From contig JAKSLR010000007.1 in assembly GCA_024401095.1 (NCBI GenBank), forward strand, positions 25,366-89,365: a stretch of 64,000 bases of DNA, written 5' to 3'. The notes beneath the pieces are model-generated. The model saw only the letters and a program-made list of their open reading frames with translations, was not told the DNA's origin and made no database searches. Positions 1-9,566 of the stretch are shown here, piece by piece. The stretch comes from Bacteroidaceae bacterium (lineage in GTDB: Bacteria > Bacteroidota > Bacteroidia > Bacteroidales > Bacteroidaceae). Position 1 is the stretch's first letter. Every line of letters starts with the position of its first letter. The translations under genes were made by a program, and so were the position numbers.

Positions 1-130
1 CCTGCGTCCGAAGAGTAAAGATGACATCTTTGAGTGGGTAGAGAGAAATGCCAGTGATGTGGTGAAGGAAGCACCAAAACGTGAGACACCATTGGTGGAT
101 TTAAATAAGTTGAAATCAAAGAAGAAATAG
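1..130 (+). CDS. C-terminal end of an upstream protein (partial)
   Basis: An open frame enters from the left edge (codons begin at base 2) and stops at 128-130. The 42 visible residues are hydrophilic, with a lysine-rich end (LNKLKSKKK). In Bacteroidales an OstA/LptA-like lipopolysaccharide-export protein often lies just upstream of mutL, so this could be its tail. That is inference from neighbourhood; the visible residues carry no diagnostic motif. It ends two bases before the next start codon, so it is probably co-transcribed with the small membrane protein and mutL. Confidence 0.6.
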   Translation, partial: LRPKSKDDIFEWVERNASDVVKEAPKRETPLVDLNKLKSKKK

Positions 131-132
131 CC

Positions 133-450
133 ATGGGAATGTTTTCTACTAGAGAGCCTCGACGCTATCATCATGAGTATATTTATTACAATCCTAGAAA
201 GGAAAAACTCAGAAAGATAGAGGAGAATGCGAGGCGAGAGTTAGGTCTCTTGACTGATGAAGAAGAGAAGAAAAGGGCCGAAGAGACTCGTAATGAGCGT
301 ATCCATGATGCTATTATGAATGGAACAAAGCATTTGAAACGCCGGGAAGAGCGTGGGGGAGACTCCATCTCATACAAGTGGCTGTTTGTGCTGATCTTTA
401 TCCTTTTGTTTGTTCTTCATTATTTATATACAGGAAGTTTCCGTTTCTAA
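133..450 (+). CDS. Small single-pass membrane protein, unknown function
   Basis: The product has 105 residues: a very basic and acidic N-terminal part (about residues 1-78, rich in Arg, Glu and Lys) and one hydrophobic segment at about residues 82-98 (KWLFVLIFILLFVLHYL), followed by a short tail. The positive charge before the segment suggests a cytoplasmic N-terminus. It is packed between the upstream gene (2-base gap) and mutL (3-base gap), which points to translational coupling in one transcript. I do not recognise a named family. The compact spacing supports a real gene rather than a chance frame. Confidence 0.75.
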   Translation: MGMFSTREPRRYHHEYIYYNPRKEKLRKIEENARRELGLLTDEEEKKRAEETRNERIHDAIMNGTKHLKRREERGGDSISYKWLFVLIFILLFVLHYLYTGSFRF

Positions 451-453
451 TTC

Positions 454-2289
454 ATGGCAGATATTGTACGTTTGTTGCCCGATCATGTTGCAAATCAGAT
501 TGCAGCAGGAGAGGTTATTCAGCGTCCAGCTTCCGTTGTGAAGGAGCTGGTAGAGAATGCATTGGATGCTGGGGCTACCCATATCGATGTGTTGATAACA
601 GATGCAGGAAAGACGTGTATTCAGGTGATAGACAATGGTAAAGGTATGTCGGCCATCGATGCTCGCATGTCTTTTGAACGTCACGCTACGTCAAAGATTA
701 AAGATGCATCTGATTTGTTTAATCTTCATACCATGGGATTCCGTGGTGAGGCTTTGGCTTCCATTGCAGCAGTCGCTCAGGTAGAACTAAAGACTCGACA
801 GGCAGGTGATGAATTAGGTGTCTTGCTGACAATAGAAGGCTCTAAACACACAGGACAAGAGCCCGTTATGTGCGCAGTTGGAAGTAATTTCCAGGTCAAG
901 AACTTATTCTATAATGTGCCTGCACGTAGAAAGTTCTTGAAATCCAATACCACAGAGTTAGGAAATATCCTTACAGAATTTGAACGTATAGCGCTGGTAC
1001 ATCCAGAAGTGGGATTCACATTTCATCACAACGGTGTTGAGACCCACAATCTGTCAAAAGCAAATCTTCGTCAGCGAATTTGCGATGTGTTTGGCCACAA
1101 GATGAACCAGCAATTACTTTCCATGGAAGTTGAGACGGCTTTTGCCAAGATTTCTGGTTATGTGGGAAAGCCTGAAACATCCCGTAAAAAGAGTGCTCAG
1201 CAGTTTTTCTTCGTGAATGGAAGATACATGAAACACCCTTATTTTCACAGGGCAGTCATGGAGGCATATGAACACCTCATTCCAGAAGGAGAACAGGTGA
1301 ATTATTTTATTTATTTCGAAGTGAATCCACAGGAAATAGACGTCAATATTCACCCGACAAAAACTGAGATAAAGTTTGAGAATGATGCCAGTATCTGGCC
1401 TATTTTAATGGCTGCAGTAAAGGAAAGCCTAGGAAAGTTCAATGCTGTGCCTACCATAGATTTTGATACCGTTGATAAACCAGACATACCTGTTTTCCAA
1501 GGAACCTCTGTCAGCATGCCCGAGGTGCGCTTCAATCCTTCGTTCAATCCTTTTGAACAGGAAAAACCTCTGTATAAGGAGAAAGAGCAGACAAATCTGA
1601 ATCAATGGGAAAGTCTTTACGCGCATGCTAAAAAATATCAGGAGCCATCTTCTTCCCGTTCTTCTAACAGCTTGTTCTCTCAGGAGAATATGCCAGAGGT
1701 GGAAGTGCCAGAGGTTGCTGCTCCGATGTCTGAAAAGACGTGCATCCAGCATAAAGGACGGTTCATTGTTACCAGTGTTAAGTCTGGTCTTATGATTATC
1801 GATCAACATCGTGCGCATATACGTATTCTTTATGATAATTATCGCAATCAGTTGAGACAACACACTGGTTTATCACAAGGAATTCTGTTCCCGGAAGTGG
1901 TTCAGTTCTCTCCTACAGAGAATACTGTTGTTGAGCAGCATCTGGAAGATTTTACAAGTTTGGGCTTTGACCTATCTAGCCTTGGAGGGGGTAGCTACTC
2001 CGTAAATGGCATCCCTTCTGGTGCGGAAGGAGTAGATGTAAATGCCCTTTTGCACGAAATGGTAGAAACTTCTTTTTCTACAAGCATCAAACCTGGTGAA
2101 GAGTTGCATCATCAAATGGCACTTTCTCTGGCACAATACGCTGCAATTCCAGTGGGACAAGTCCTGTCTCAAAAGGAAATGGAGGACTTGATAGGTCGCC
2201 TTCTTGCATTGCCTACTCCAAATTATACTCCTGATGGAAAACCGGTACTGAAAGTTCTTTCTGAAGAAGAAACAGATAAAATGTTTTAG
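454..2289 (+). CDS. mutL: DNA mismatch repair protein MutL
   Basis: The 611-residue product matches MutL in size and layout. The N-terminal GHKL ATPase domain shows motif I ENALDAG (Glu34, Asn35), DNGKGM, HATSKI and GFRGEAL, followed by the transducer domain to about residue 330. A variable linker (about 340-425) leads to the C-terminal dimerisation domain. MutL couples mismatch recognition by MutS to downstream repair. The metal-binding endonuclease motif of Gram-positive-type MutL appears as [12 protein letters not shown] at about residue 450, lacking both conserved glutamates, and the second site reads TPDGKP (about 591) rather than CPHGRP. Endonuclease activity is therefore doubtful. The start is the ATG three bases after the upstream stop. 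Confidence 0.96.
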   Translation: MADIVRLLPDHVANQIAAGEVIQRPASVVKELVENALDAGATHIDVLITDAGKTCIQVIDNGKGMSAIDARMSFERHATSKIKDASDLFNLHTMGFRGEALASIAAVAQVELKTRQAGDELGVLLTIEGSKHTGQEPVMCAVGSNFQVKNLFYNVPARRKFLKSNTTELGNILTEFERIALVHPEVGFTFHHNGVETHNLSKANLRQRICDVFGHKMNQQLLSMEVETAFAKISGYVGKPETSRKKSAQQFFFVNGRYMKHPYFHRAVMEAYEHLIPEGEQVNYFIYFEVNPQEIDVNIHPTKTEIKFENDASIWPILMAAVKESLGKFNAVPTIDFDTVDKPDIPVFQGTSVSMPEVRFNPSFNPFEQEKPLYKEKEQTNLNQWESLYAHAKKYQEPSSSRSSNSLFSQENMPEVEVPEVAAPMSEKTCIQHKGRFIVTSVKSGLMIIDQHRAHIRILYDNYRNQLRQHTGLSQGILFPEVVQFSPTENTVVEQHLEDFTSLGFDLSSLGGGSYSVNGIPSGAEGVDVNALLHEMVETSFSTSIKPGEELHHQMALSLAQYAAIPVGQVLSQKEMEDLIGRLLALPTPNYTPDGKPVLKVLSEEETDKMF

Positions 2290-2315
2290 AAAAGTGTATT
2301 TTTTTGAAGATAAAA

Positions 2316-2346
2316 TTTGGAGATAAAGAATTTTGTCGTATCTTTG
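2316..2346 (+). promoter_or_regulatory. Promoter of tRNA-Val
   Basis: A Bacteroidetes-type promoter: TTTG at 2316-2319, a 19-base spacer, then TATCTTTG at 2339-2346, about 30 bases before the mature tRNA. Both elements match the family consensus (TTTG and TAnnTTTG). Confidence 0.8.
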
Positions 2347-2376
2347 CACCCGCAATCGAGAAATAAAAATTCTCAA

Positions 2377-2451
2377 GGGCGTTTAGCTCAGCTGGTTCAG
2401 AGCATCTGCCTTACAAGCAGAGGGTCGGCGGTTCGAATCCGTCAACGCCCA
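2377..2451 (+). tRNA. tRNA-Val (anticodon TAC)
   Basis: The sequence folds into a complete cloverleaf. The seven-base acceptor stem GGGCGTT pairs with AACGCCC, and A is the discriminator base. The anticodon stem TCTGC/GCAGA encloses a seven-base loop with TAC, which reads valine codons. The T arm has GGCGG, TTCGAAT, CCGTC. CCA is not encoded. Confidence 0.95.
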
Positions 2452-2453
2452 CG

Positions 2454-2481
2454 AAGGAGTTCATTTTGAGCTCCTTTTTTT
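2454..2481 (+). terminator. Intrinsic terminator after tRNA-Val
   Basis: AAGGAGTTC pairs with GAGCTCCTT (nine pairs, one G-T) across a five-base loop, followed by a run of T. It starts three bases after the tRNA. Confidence 0.85.
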
Positions 2482-2513
2482 ATGTCCTTTTTTTACTTTT
2501 TACTACGTAAAAC

Positions 2514-2544
2514 CTTGCCGTGTCAGTAAAATGATGTAACTTTG
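2514..2544 (+). promoter_or_regulatory. Promoter of purB
   Basis: CTTG at 2514-2517, a 19-base spacer and TAACTTTG at 2537-2544, which leaves a leader of roughly 20 bases before the purB ATG at 2568. Confidence 0.7.
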
Positions 2545-2567
2545 CACAAAATTTATAGAAACAGAAT

Positions 2568-3914
2568 ATGGAATTGAATTTACTTACGGCAATATCTCCA
2601 ATTGATGGCCGTTACAGAGGAAAGACAGACAAGCTGGCATCTTATTTTTCAGAGTTTGCATTAATCCGTTACAGAGTTCAGGTAGAGATTGAGTATTTTA
2701 TTACACTTTGTGAATTGCCTCTTCCACAGTTAGAGGCTTTTAATAGTGAATTGTTCCCACGTCTTCGTGAGATATATAAGAATTTTTCTGTAGAAGACGC
2801 TCAGCGTGTCAAGGATATCGAGAAGGTTACAAATCACGATGTAAAGGCTGTAGAGTACTTCATCAAGGAGGAATTCGATAAGATTGGCGGTTTGGAAGAA
2901 TTTAAGGAATTCATCCATTTTGGTCTTACTTCTCAGGATATCAACAATACTTCTATTCCATTGTCTATCAAGGAGGCTTTGAACGAAGTTTATTATCCAC
3001 AAATTCAGCAGCTCATTGATCAGCTGAAGGCTTTTGCTGAGGAGTGGAAGAATATTCCTATGTTGGCTAAGACTCATGGACAGCCTGCATCTCCAACAAG
3101 ACTGGGCAAGGAGATCATGGTTTTCGCATATCGTCTGGAGCGTCAGTTGGAAACATTGAAAGCAGTTCCTGTAACTGCAAAGTTTGGTGGTGCTACAGGT
3201 AATTACAATGCTCATCATGTAGCTTATCCTGCTTATGACTGGAAGGCATTTGGTAGCCGTTTCGTAAGTGAGAAGCTGGGCTTGGAGCGTGAACAGTATA
3301 CTACTCAGATATCAAATTACGATTTCTTGGGTGCAATCTTCGATAACCTGAAGCGCATCAACACTATCATGATTGATATGAACCGCGACTTCTGGCAGTA
3401 TATCTCTATGGAGTATTTCAAGCAGAAGATTAAGGCTGGTGAGGTAGGTTCTAGTGCTATGCCTCATAAGGTAAATCCTATTGATTATGAAAATGCAGAA
3501 GGAAACCTGGGTATTGCAAATGCTATTCTTGAGCATTTGAGCAGCAAGTTGCCAGTCAGCCGTTTGCAGCGTGACCTGACAGATTCTACCGTATTGCGTA
3601 ACGTAGGTGTGCCAATGGGTCACATTATCATTGCTATCCAGAGTACTTTGAAGGGATTCGGAAAGCTGCTCTTGAACGAGGCTGCTATCTGTCGTGATTT
3701 GGATAATTGCTGGAGTGTTGTAGCAGAAGCTATTCAGACTATCCTTCGCCGTGAGGCATATCCACATCCTTATGAAGCATTGAAGGCATTGACCCGTACA
3801 AATGCAGGAATTAATGAAGAAACTATCAAAAATTTCATAGAGACACTGGAAGTATCAGAAAGTGTGAAGGAAGAACTCCGTGCCATCACACCACATTCTT
3901 ACACTGGACTTTAA
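2568..3914 (+). CDS. purB: Adenylosuccinate lyase
   Basis: The 448-residue product carries the fumarase/aspartase superfamily signature SSAMPHKVNP, the loop holding the catalytic serine. The N-terminal motif SPIDGRYRGK and the histidine region TSQDINNTS are typical of the PurB class related to the E. coli enzyme. It catalyses two fumarate-releasing steps in purine synthesis: SAICAR to AICAR, and adenylosuccinate to AMP. It is cytosolic and normally tetrameric. The gene has its own promoter and is followed by the pseudouridine synthase and asnS on the same strand, a common Bacteroidales order. Confidence 0.96.
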   Translation: MELNLLTAISPIDGRYRGKTDKLASYFSEFALIRYRVQVEIEYFITLCELPLPQLEAFNSELFPRLREIYKNFSVEDAQRVKDIEKVTNHDVKAVEYFIKEEFDKIGGLEEFKEFIHFGLTSQDINNTSIPLSIKEALNEVYYPQIQQLIDQLKAFAEEWKNIPMLAKTHGQPASPTRLGKEIMVFAYRLERQLETLKAVPVTAKFGGATGNYNAHHVAYPAYDWKAFGSRFVSEKLGLEREQYTTQISNYDFLGAIFDNLKRINTIMIDMNRDFWQYISMEYFKQKIKAGEVGSSAMPHKVNPIDYENAEGNLGIANAILEHLSSKLPVSRLQRDLTDSTVLRNVGVPMGHIIIAIQSTLKGFGKLLLNEAAICRDLDNCWSVVAEAIQTILRREAYPHPYEALKALTRTNAGINEETIKNFIETLEVSESVKEELRAITPHSYTGL

Positions 3915-3990
3915 AATTCAATTCAAATCATATAAAAAAGAAAAGGCCGTGAGGTCTGCAAATTATTAATTAATAAATTTTATTAAACTC

Positions 3991-5358
3991 ATGAGTACAG
4001 AAAATGAGAACTGGGAAAGTTCTAATGTAGAAAACACAGAAAACGAAGGTACAAAGGCTTACTCTCGCGAAAACAGAAGTTACAATGGTGGCGGTTATGG
4101 TGACAGACGTTCAAGTGGTCGTCCTCGTCAGCGTATAAATTCAAACCGCGCATATAGTTCAAACGGTTCACAGAACCGTGCATTCCGACCAAGTGGATAT
4201 AATTCAGAGAACAGCGATGATCAGCCTCGTGAATATCGTCCACGTTACAACAACGAGGGAGGTTTCCGTCCACAGGGATTTGGAGGCCAGCAGCGTGAAG
4301 GTGGCTATCAGCGTCAAGGCGGTTACCAGCGCCAGGGTGGTTACAATCGTCCTCAACAGGGCGGTTACCAGCGTCAAGGTGGTTATGGCCGTCCTCAGCA
4401 GGGTGGTTATCAGTCACGTGAGGGAGGCTATCAGCAGCGCGAAGGCGGTTACCAGCAGCGTGAAGGTGGCTATCAGCGTCAGGGCGGTTACCAGCGCCAG
4501 GGTGGTTATGGCCGTCCTCAGCAGGGTGGTTTCAACCGTGGCGGTTATCAGCAGCGTCCACGTACTGCCGATTATAATCCAAATGCTAAATACAGCAGAA
4601 AGAAGCAGCTGGAATACCATGATGCTCTCTTGGATCCAGATGCACCAATCCGTCTGAACAAGTACCTGGCGAATGCAGGAATCTGTTCACGTCGTGAAGC
4701 TGATGAATTCATCACTGCAGGTGTAGTTTCTGTAAATGGAGAAATTGTAACAGAATTGGGAACAAAGGTTACTCCTACTGATGAGGTTCGATTCCACGAT
4801 CAGCCTGTAAAGATGGAGCACAAAGTATATGTTTTGTTGAACAAGCCAAAGGGTTATGTAACTACAACCGATGATCCTCAGGAGCGCAAGACTGTCATGA
4901 TGCTGGTGCAGAATGCATGTAAGGAGCGCATCTTCCCTGTAGGTCGTCTGGACCGTAATACGACTGGTGTCCTGTTGTTCACTAACGATGGTGACCTGAC
5001 CAGTAAGCTTACTCACCCTAAGTTCATGAAGAAGAAAATCTATCACGTACATCTGGATAAGAACGTTGCACACAGTGACCTGGAGCAGATTGCAGCAGGT
5101 ATTACTTTGGAAGACGGAGAAATCCACGCTGATGCAATTTCTTACGCTAGCGAGACAGACAAGTCTCAGGTAGGTATTGAAATCCATAGCGGAAAGAACC
5201 GTATCGTACGTCGTATTTTCGAACATTTAGGCTACAAAGTAATCAAGTTGGACCGTGTACTGTTCGCTGGTTTGACCAAGAAGAACCTTCGTCGTGGCGA
5301 ATGGCGTTTCTTGACAGAAACAGAAGTGAACATGCTTCGCATGGGTGCATTCGAGTAA
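3991..5358 (+). CDS. rluB: RluB/RsuA-family pseudouridine synthase with repetitive Gly/Gln/Arg N-terminal arm
   Basis: The C-terminal part (about residues 215-455) is a standard RsuA/RluB-type enzyme. An S4 RNA-binding domain ([19 protein letters not shown]) is followed by the catalytic domain with the aspartate motif [12 protein letters not shown]. These enzymes convert a specific uridine in large-subunit rRNA (RluB: helix 80 region) or in 16S rRNA (RsuA). The first 210 residues are low-complexity, with about twelve units of the type [14 protein letters not shown] and GGYQQRE. This resembles a disordered RGG-like RNA-binding arm. Such arms are known on Bacteroidetes homologues, but unit number varies. 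The exact rRNA target is not decidable from sequence. Confidence 0.85.
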   Translation: MSTENENWESSNVENTENEGTKAYSRENRSYNGGGYGDRRSSGRPRQRINSNRAYSSNGSQNRAFRPSGYNSENSDDQPREYRPRYNNEGGFRPQGFGGQQREGGYQRQGGYQRQGGYNRPQQGGYQRQGGYGRPQQGGYQSREGGYQQREGGYQQREGGYQRQGGYQRQGGYGRPQQGGFNRGGYQQRPRTADYNPNAKYSRKKQLEYHDALLDPDAPIRLNKYLANAGICSRREADEFITAGVVSVNGEIVTELGTKVTPTDEVRFHDQPVKMEHKVYVLLNKPKGYVTTTDDPQERKTVMMLVQNACKERIFPVGRLDRNTTGVLLFTNDGDLTSKLTHPKFMKKKIYHVHLDKNVAHSDLEQIAAGITLEDGEIHADAISYASETDKSQVGIEIHSGKNRIVRRIFEHLGYKVIKLDRVLFAGLTKKNLRRGEWRFLTETEVNMLRMGAFE

Positions 5359-5380
5359 TAGTAAAAAAACGAGAGATAAA

Positions 5381-6811
5381 ATGGAAAAGATCCGTAGAAC
5401 AAAGATCATAGATGTACTGAAGCGTACCGACTTCGGTGAAACTGTGAATGTAAAGGGATGGGTCCGCAGTAAGCGTGGCAGCAAGGGCATCTTCTTTATT
5501 GCATTGAACGATGGTAGTACAATTAAGAACGTACAGATTGTAGGCGAAGATGCAAACTTCGATGAGGCAACAATCAAGTTGATTACTACAGGTGCTTGTC
5601 TTAGTGTTAACGGTACTTTGGTTGAGAGTCCAGCTGCCGGTCAGGCAAGTGAAATCCAGGCAAAGGAGATTGAAGTATTGGGTGCTTGTGATAATACTTA
5701 TCCATTGCAGAAGAAGGGTGCTAGCTGGGAGTATTTGCGTACCGTAGCTCATCTTCGTCCACGTACCAATACTTTTGGTGCAGTGTTCCGTATCCGTCAT
5801 AATATGGCAATGGCTATCCACAGCTATTTCCATCAGAAAGGTTTCTTCTATTTCCATACTCCACTGATTACAGCAAGTGACTGTGAAGGTGCAGGTCAGA
5901 TGTTCCAGGTTACTACTAAGAACCTCTATGATCTGAAGAAGGATGAGAACGGTCAGATTATCTACGATGATGATTTCTTTGGCAAGCAGACATCACTTAC
6001 CGTATCAGGTCAGCTTGAGGGTGAGTTGGCTGCAACTGCACTGGGAAGCATCTATACATTTGGCCCAACATTCCGTGCAGAGAACAGTAACACTCCACGT
6101 CATTTGGCTGAGTTCTGGATGGTAGAGCCAGAGGTTGCTTTCATTGATCTGCCAGAGTTGATGGACTTGGAAGAGGACTTTATCAAGTACTGTGTAAAAT
6201 GGGCTTTGGACAACTGTATGGACGATCTGGAGTTCTTGAATAAAATGGTTGACAAGGGCTTGATTGAACGCTTGAAGAGTGTTATCGATACAGAGTTCGT
6301 ACGTCTTCCATATACAAAGGGTATTGAAATCCTTCAGGAAGCTATCAAGAATGGCAAGAAGTTTGAGTTCCCTTGTAACTGGGGCGATGACCTGGCATCA
6401 GAGCACGAGCGCTTCCTGGTAGAGGAATACTTCAAGAAGCCTGTCATTATGACCAATTATCCTAAGGCTATCAAGGCATTCTACATGAAGATTGATGATG
6501 AGAAGCCTGTTTGCAATGGTCAGGTTATGGAAGAGACTGTTCAGGGTACCGATGTGCTGTTCCCACAGATTGGTGAGATTATCGGTGGTTCTGTCCGTGA
6601 GGAAAGCTATGACAAGCTGATCGGTGAGATTGAAAGCCGTGGTATTCCTATGAAGGATATGTGGTGGTATCTGGATACCCGTAAGTTCGGAACTTGCCCT
6701 CACGGTGGTTTCGGCCTTGGTTTCGAGCGTCTGATCCTGTTCGTAACAGGTATGCAGAACATTCGTGACGTCATTCCATTCCCACGTACTCCAGGAAAGG
6801 CTGACTTCTAA
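5381..6811 (+). CDS. asnS: Asparagine-tRNA ligase
   Basis: The 476-residue product is a class IIb aminoacyl-tRNA synthetase. It has an N-terminal OB-fold anticodon-binding domain ([19 protein letters not shown]), class II motif 2 in the [20 protein letters not shown] region, and motif 3 in [10 protein letters not shown] near the end. It charges tRNA-Asn with asparagine in the cytosol. I place the start at the ATG at 5381 because the N-terminus MEKIRRTKI fits the family. An in-frame ATG at 5345 would overlap the preceding gene and add an unconserved stretch. It lies 22 bases after the pseudouridine synthase. Confidence 0.95.
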   Translation: MEKIRRTKIIDVLKRTDFGETVNVKGWVRSKRGSKGIFFIALNDGSTIKNVQIVGEDANFDEATIKLITTGACLSVNGTLVESPAAGQASEIQAKEIEVLGACDNTYPLQKKGASWEYLRTVAHLRPRTNTFGAVFRIRHNMAMAIHSYFHQKGFFYFHTPLITASDCEGAGQMFQVTTKNLYDLKKDENGQIIYDDDFFGKQTSLTVSGQLEGELAATALGSIYTFGPTFRAENSNTPRHLAEFWMVEPEVAFIDLPELMDLEEDFIKYCVKWALDNCMDDLEFLNKMVDKGLIERLKSVIDTEFVRLPYTKGIEILQEAIKNGKKFEFPCNWGDDLASEHERFLVEEYFKKPVIMTNYPKAIKAFYMKIDDEKPVCNGQVMEETVQGTDVLFPQIGEIIGGSVREESYDKLIGEIESRGIPMKDMWWYLDTRKFGTCPHGGFGLGFERLILFVTGMQNIRDVIPFPRTPGKADF

Positions 6812-6839
6812 AGAGATTTACATTGTTAATATAAAAAAA

Positions 6840-6868
6840 GGCTAGAGTTTATACTCTGGCCCTTTTTT
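6840..6868 (+). terminator. Intrinsic terminator after asnS
   Basis: GGCTAGAG pairs with CTCTGGCC (one T-G) around a six-base loop, followed by a T run. It ends the purB/asnS group. Confidence 0.85.
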
Positions 6869-6877
6869 TGTTATTGT

Positions 6878-6935
6878 CTTAGTCCCTTAAGTCAATTGAG
6901 CATGTCGCTTAAGTCAATTGACTTAGTGGACTAAG
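6878..6935. repeat. Nested palindromic intergenic element
   Basis: The outer arms CTTAGTCC (6878-6885) and GGACTAAG (6928-6935) are inverted copies. Inside are a 14-base direct repeat, CTTAAGTCAATTGA (6886-6899 and 6908-6921), and a perfect 16-base palindrome, TAAGTCAATTGACTTA (6910-6925). It lies between two convergent genes. The element at 17808-17879 has the same architecture. Confidence 0.75.
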
Positions 6936-6946
6936 ACTGTATTGTG

Positions 6947-8779
6947 TTATTTTCCAGCTTTTCTGTTTGCCATAAGTACGCGGAAGAAATTGCCACCCCA
7001 GATCTTTCTGAGCTGTTCTTCTGTGTAACCCTTTTCCAGAAGTTTTACAGTGATGTGAATCATGTCATTGCTACCACGGCAGCCCAATACGCCGCCACCA
7101 CCATCGAAATCACTACCGATACCTACATGGTCAATACCGGCAACCTTCACACAATGGTCAATGTGAGCCACAACATCGTCAATGTTGGTTTTCTTTGCGT
7201 CTGGACTCATGTAACCGGCAAAGATACAAACCTGAATTACACCGCCGTTCTTAGCCAGGGCACGAAGTTGGTCATCGTTCAGGTTACGGTCATGGAAGAA
7301 CATATCCTTAGCACCGCTGTGTGAGCAGATTACTGGCAATTTGCTGAGTTTCATGACATCCCAGAATGTACCCATGCTGGCATGGCTCAGGTCGATAGTC
7401 ATACCTACCTTGTTCATTTCCTTAACCACCTTCTTTCCAAACTCTGTAAGACCCTTGTTCTCATCGGCAGTACGGGTAGAACTGTTACAGATGGCGTTGT
7501 CTGCGCTGTGGCAGAGTGTAATGTAGTTAACGCCCTGATTATAGTATTTGCGGATAAGGCTTATATCGTTGCCAATACCGTAACCGTTTTCAATGCCGAT
7601 ATAGAATGCCTTCTTGCCTTCTGCCTTCAAGCGCAGACCGTCTTCCTCGGTTACAGCTATGCCGCAGTAATCAGAGTACTTGGCTACTTCCTTATAGATA
7701 TTGTCAATGATGGTCTGGCAGTTTTCTGCTGCCTTCTTCATGGAAGCCTCATCCAGTTCTCTCTGGCTGAGGAAAGCAGCTAGGAACTGTGCATCCAGAC
7801 GGCCTTCCTTCATCTTAGGAATGCTGACCTGCTGGCGCTCAGAACGCTTACCGAGACTGCTGCCGCGAGAGAAGCCCATTGGGGTATCACAGTGAGTATC
7901 TACAGAGAAAATACGGGTATGAATATCTTTTGCCTGAGCATAAAGAGCAGCTTGCTTAACTAGGTGCTGAAAGAATTTCAGGTGAGTAGGATCTCCCTTT
8001 GCGGCGTTCAGTTCTGGGTGGAACTGTACAGCGTAGATTGGGCGTATAGGATAGGCTTCGATAGCTTCTGGAATACTGTCAGGCATGCTCCATGCGGTAA
8101 TCTTCAGCTCTGGAGCCAATTTCTGGATACCCTGATGATGACGGCTGTTGACAGCGTAACTGCTACCAAGAATCTCTGCGGTTAGAGAGCCGTTAGTGAT
8201 GCTGATTTCGTGTGCTGCATCAGCTCCTAAACTGTAGGCAGCATGATTAATATCCGAAGGCTTTTCTGATGGAATATCTTGAATAAGCGTTCCACCCATT
8301 GCAACATTAATCAGTTGCAAGCCACGGCACACACCGAAAATAGGCATGCTACGGTCTGATGCCTTTTTGAAGAGCATGAGCTCAAAGTCATCACGCTGAT
8401 CGTTTACACCACCCAGTTTCTCATGAGGTTCTGCATTGTAATAAGCTGGATTAACGTCTTCACCTCCAGTCATCATGACTCCGTCAAGTCTTTCTAGAAT
8501 GTCTTCCAGAAGATCCACGTCGGTAGTGACAGGGAGAATGTATGGAATACCTCCTGCCAGTTCAATGCTTCGGGTACAGGTGGCTTTCATGGTGTTTGAA
8601 CAGCTGACACCAATGACTGGCTTATTGTCTTTGTGTAAGGTAAGCTGGTCGTTCAGCTGGTTGTAGTACGTACCCAACTTTGTTACAGGAGCCTGTACAC
8701 GTCCTGGACGCTGTGCCAGAGTTGTCTGGGCTGTCAGTGCCAGTGTAACTCCTAATAGGATGGAATGCAATTTGCTCAT
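6947..8779 (-). CDS. Exported fusion: PuuD-like class I glutamine amidotransferase + membrane dipeptidase (M19)
   Basis: The 610-residue product starts with a Sec signal peptide (to about residue 22). Residues 50-260 form a peptidase C26 / gamma-glutamyl-GABA hydrolase domain with nucleophile Cys151 (FGVCRGLQ) and the His254/Glu256 pair (FHPEL). From about residue 288 to the end lies a renal-dipeptidase-like M19 domain with the zinc motif VDTHCDTP and later IDLSHASMG and HVGIGSDFDG. One domain would cleave gamma-glutamyl bonds and the other dipeptides, so a periplasmic role in scavenging gamma-glutamyl peptides or cell-wall dipeptides is a reasonable inference. It is the only gene on this strand between two plus-strand blocks. 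Confidence 0.9.
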   Translation of the reverse strand: MSKLHSILLGVTLALTAQTTLAQRPGRVQAPVTKLGTYYNQLNDQLTLHKDNKPVIGVSCSNTMKATCTRSIELAGGIPYILPVTTDVDLLEDILERLDGVMMTGGEDVNPAYYNAEPHEKLGGVNDQRDDFELMLFKKASDRSMPIFGVCRGLQLINVAMGGTLIQDIPSEKPSDINHAAYSLGADAAHEISITNGSLTAEILGSSYAVNSRHHQGIQKLAPELKITAWSMPDSIPEAIEAYPIRPIYAVQFHPELNAAKGDPTHLKFFQHLVKQAALYAQAKDIHTRIFSVDTHCDTPMGFSRGSSLGKRSERQQVSIPKMKEGRLDAQFLAAFLSQRELDEASMKKAAENCQTIIDNIYKEVAKYSDYCGIAVTEEDGLRLKAEGKKAFYIGIENGYGIGNDISLIRKYYNQGVNYITLCHSADNAICNSSTRTADENKGLTEFGKKVVKEMNKVGMTIDLSHASMGTFWDVMKLSKLPVICSHSGAKDMFFHDRNLNDDQLRALAKNGGVIQVCIFAGYMSPDAKKTNIDDVVAHIDHCVKVAGIDHVGIGSDFDGGGGVLGCRGSNDMIHITVKLLEKGYTEEQLRKIWGGNFFRVLMANRKAGK

Positions 8780-8859
8780 CTTTCTAAATGTTTATCTGTG
8801 TTGTTATTAATTTGCTTGCAAAAATAAACAATTTTAAGGAATAATAAAACAGAATTTCG

Positions 8860-8867
8860 TAACTTTG
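8860..8867 (+). promoter_or_regulatory. -7 promoter box only seven bases from a start codon
   Basis: TAACTTTG at 8860-8867 precedes the ATG at 8875. In Bacteroidetes, transcription begins a few bases after this box, so the mRNA would have almost no leader. Confidence 0.6.
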
Positions 8868-8874
8868 CGCTGTT

Positions 8875-9513
8875 ATGAAGAAATTGGTAGATTCTTATAC
8901 CATAGAACATCCGGGTGGATTACACTATGAGTACTTCCTTTACAGGGAGTATACCTTATTTATACCTATGGGTTATAGCATGAAGATTACCCATAACGAA
9001 ACAGGTAAGATGAAGACTTTCTGCTTTTCTTTAGATACGCATGAGGAACGTGCAGAGAAGCTATTCTCAAAAATATGCTTTAAGGGTTATGTACGTGTCA
9101 TGGAACAGCGCTATGCCGAACGTATTCCTGCTTTGCGTACCATGGCTGGTGGTGAGCATTATTTTTCTTGGGATACACACATCTATGAGGAGGATTCGTA
9201 TTTTAATCCATCAGACGAGAGCTATTCCTTTCACGTGTGTGGTTGGCACTTGAATCATCAAGCCATCAGTAAGGAATTCTTGACAGGTATTTTCGGGAAA
9301 GAGGTGGAAAAATATTATCCCACAGACCACTGGGGGAGTCTTTCATGGGTGATAACTGACAAGAAAGCTTATCTTTGTGCCTATAGTTTGAAGGAAAAGA
9401 AGGAGATTGGGCCGCATCTGGATTATCCGCATGCTCAGGACCTTTTCTTGCTTATGGCCAGTTGTAACGGATTCCGCCATTATTATGATAAATACAAGGT
9501 TGTAGACAAATAA
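8875..9513 (+). CDS. Uncharacterised cytosolic protein
   Basis: The product has 212 residues, with no signal peptide, no membrane segment and no motif I recognise. It is rich in aromatic residues and histidine (for example GGLHYEYFLYREYTLF and CNGFRHYYDKY). It stands alone, with a -7 box directly in front and a strong hairpin terminator behind, so it looks like a real monocistronic gene. No function can be proposed from the sequence. Confidence 0.75.
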   Translation: MKKLVDSYTIEHPGGLHYEYFLYREYTLFIPMGYSMKITHNETGKMKTFCFSLDTHEERAEKLFSKICFKGYVRVMEQRYAERIPALRTMAGGEHYFSWDTHIYEEDSYFNPSDESYSFHVCGWHLNHQAISKEFLTGIFGKEVEKYYPTDHWGSLSWVITDKKAYLCAYSLKEKKEIGPHLDYPHAQDLFLLMASCNGFRHYYDKYKVVDK

Positions 9514-9517
9514 AAAG

Positions 9518-9549
9518 AAAAGCCGATTGCGAAAGCAACCGGCTTTTCT
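9518..9549. terminator. Bidirectional terminator between convergent genes
   Basis: AAAGCCGATTGC pairs with GCAACCGGCTTT (one A-C mismatch) around a GAAA loop, with A-rich and T-rich flanks on both sides. It serves the plus-strand gene ending at 9513 and the minus-strand gene ending at 9567. Confidence 0.8.
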
Positions 9550-9566
9550 TATGCTAATCAATCCCT

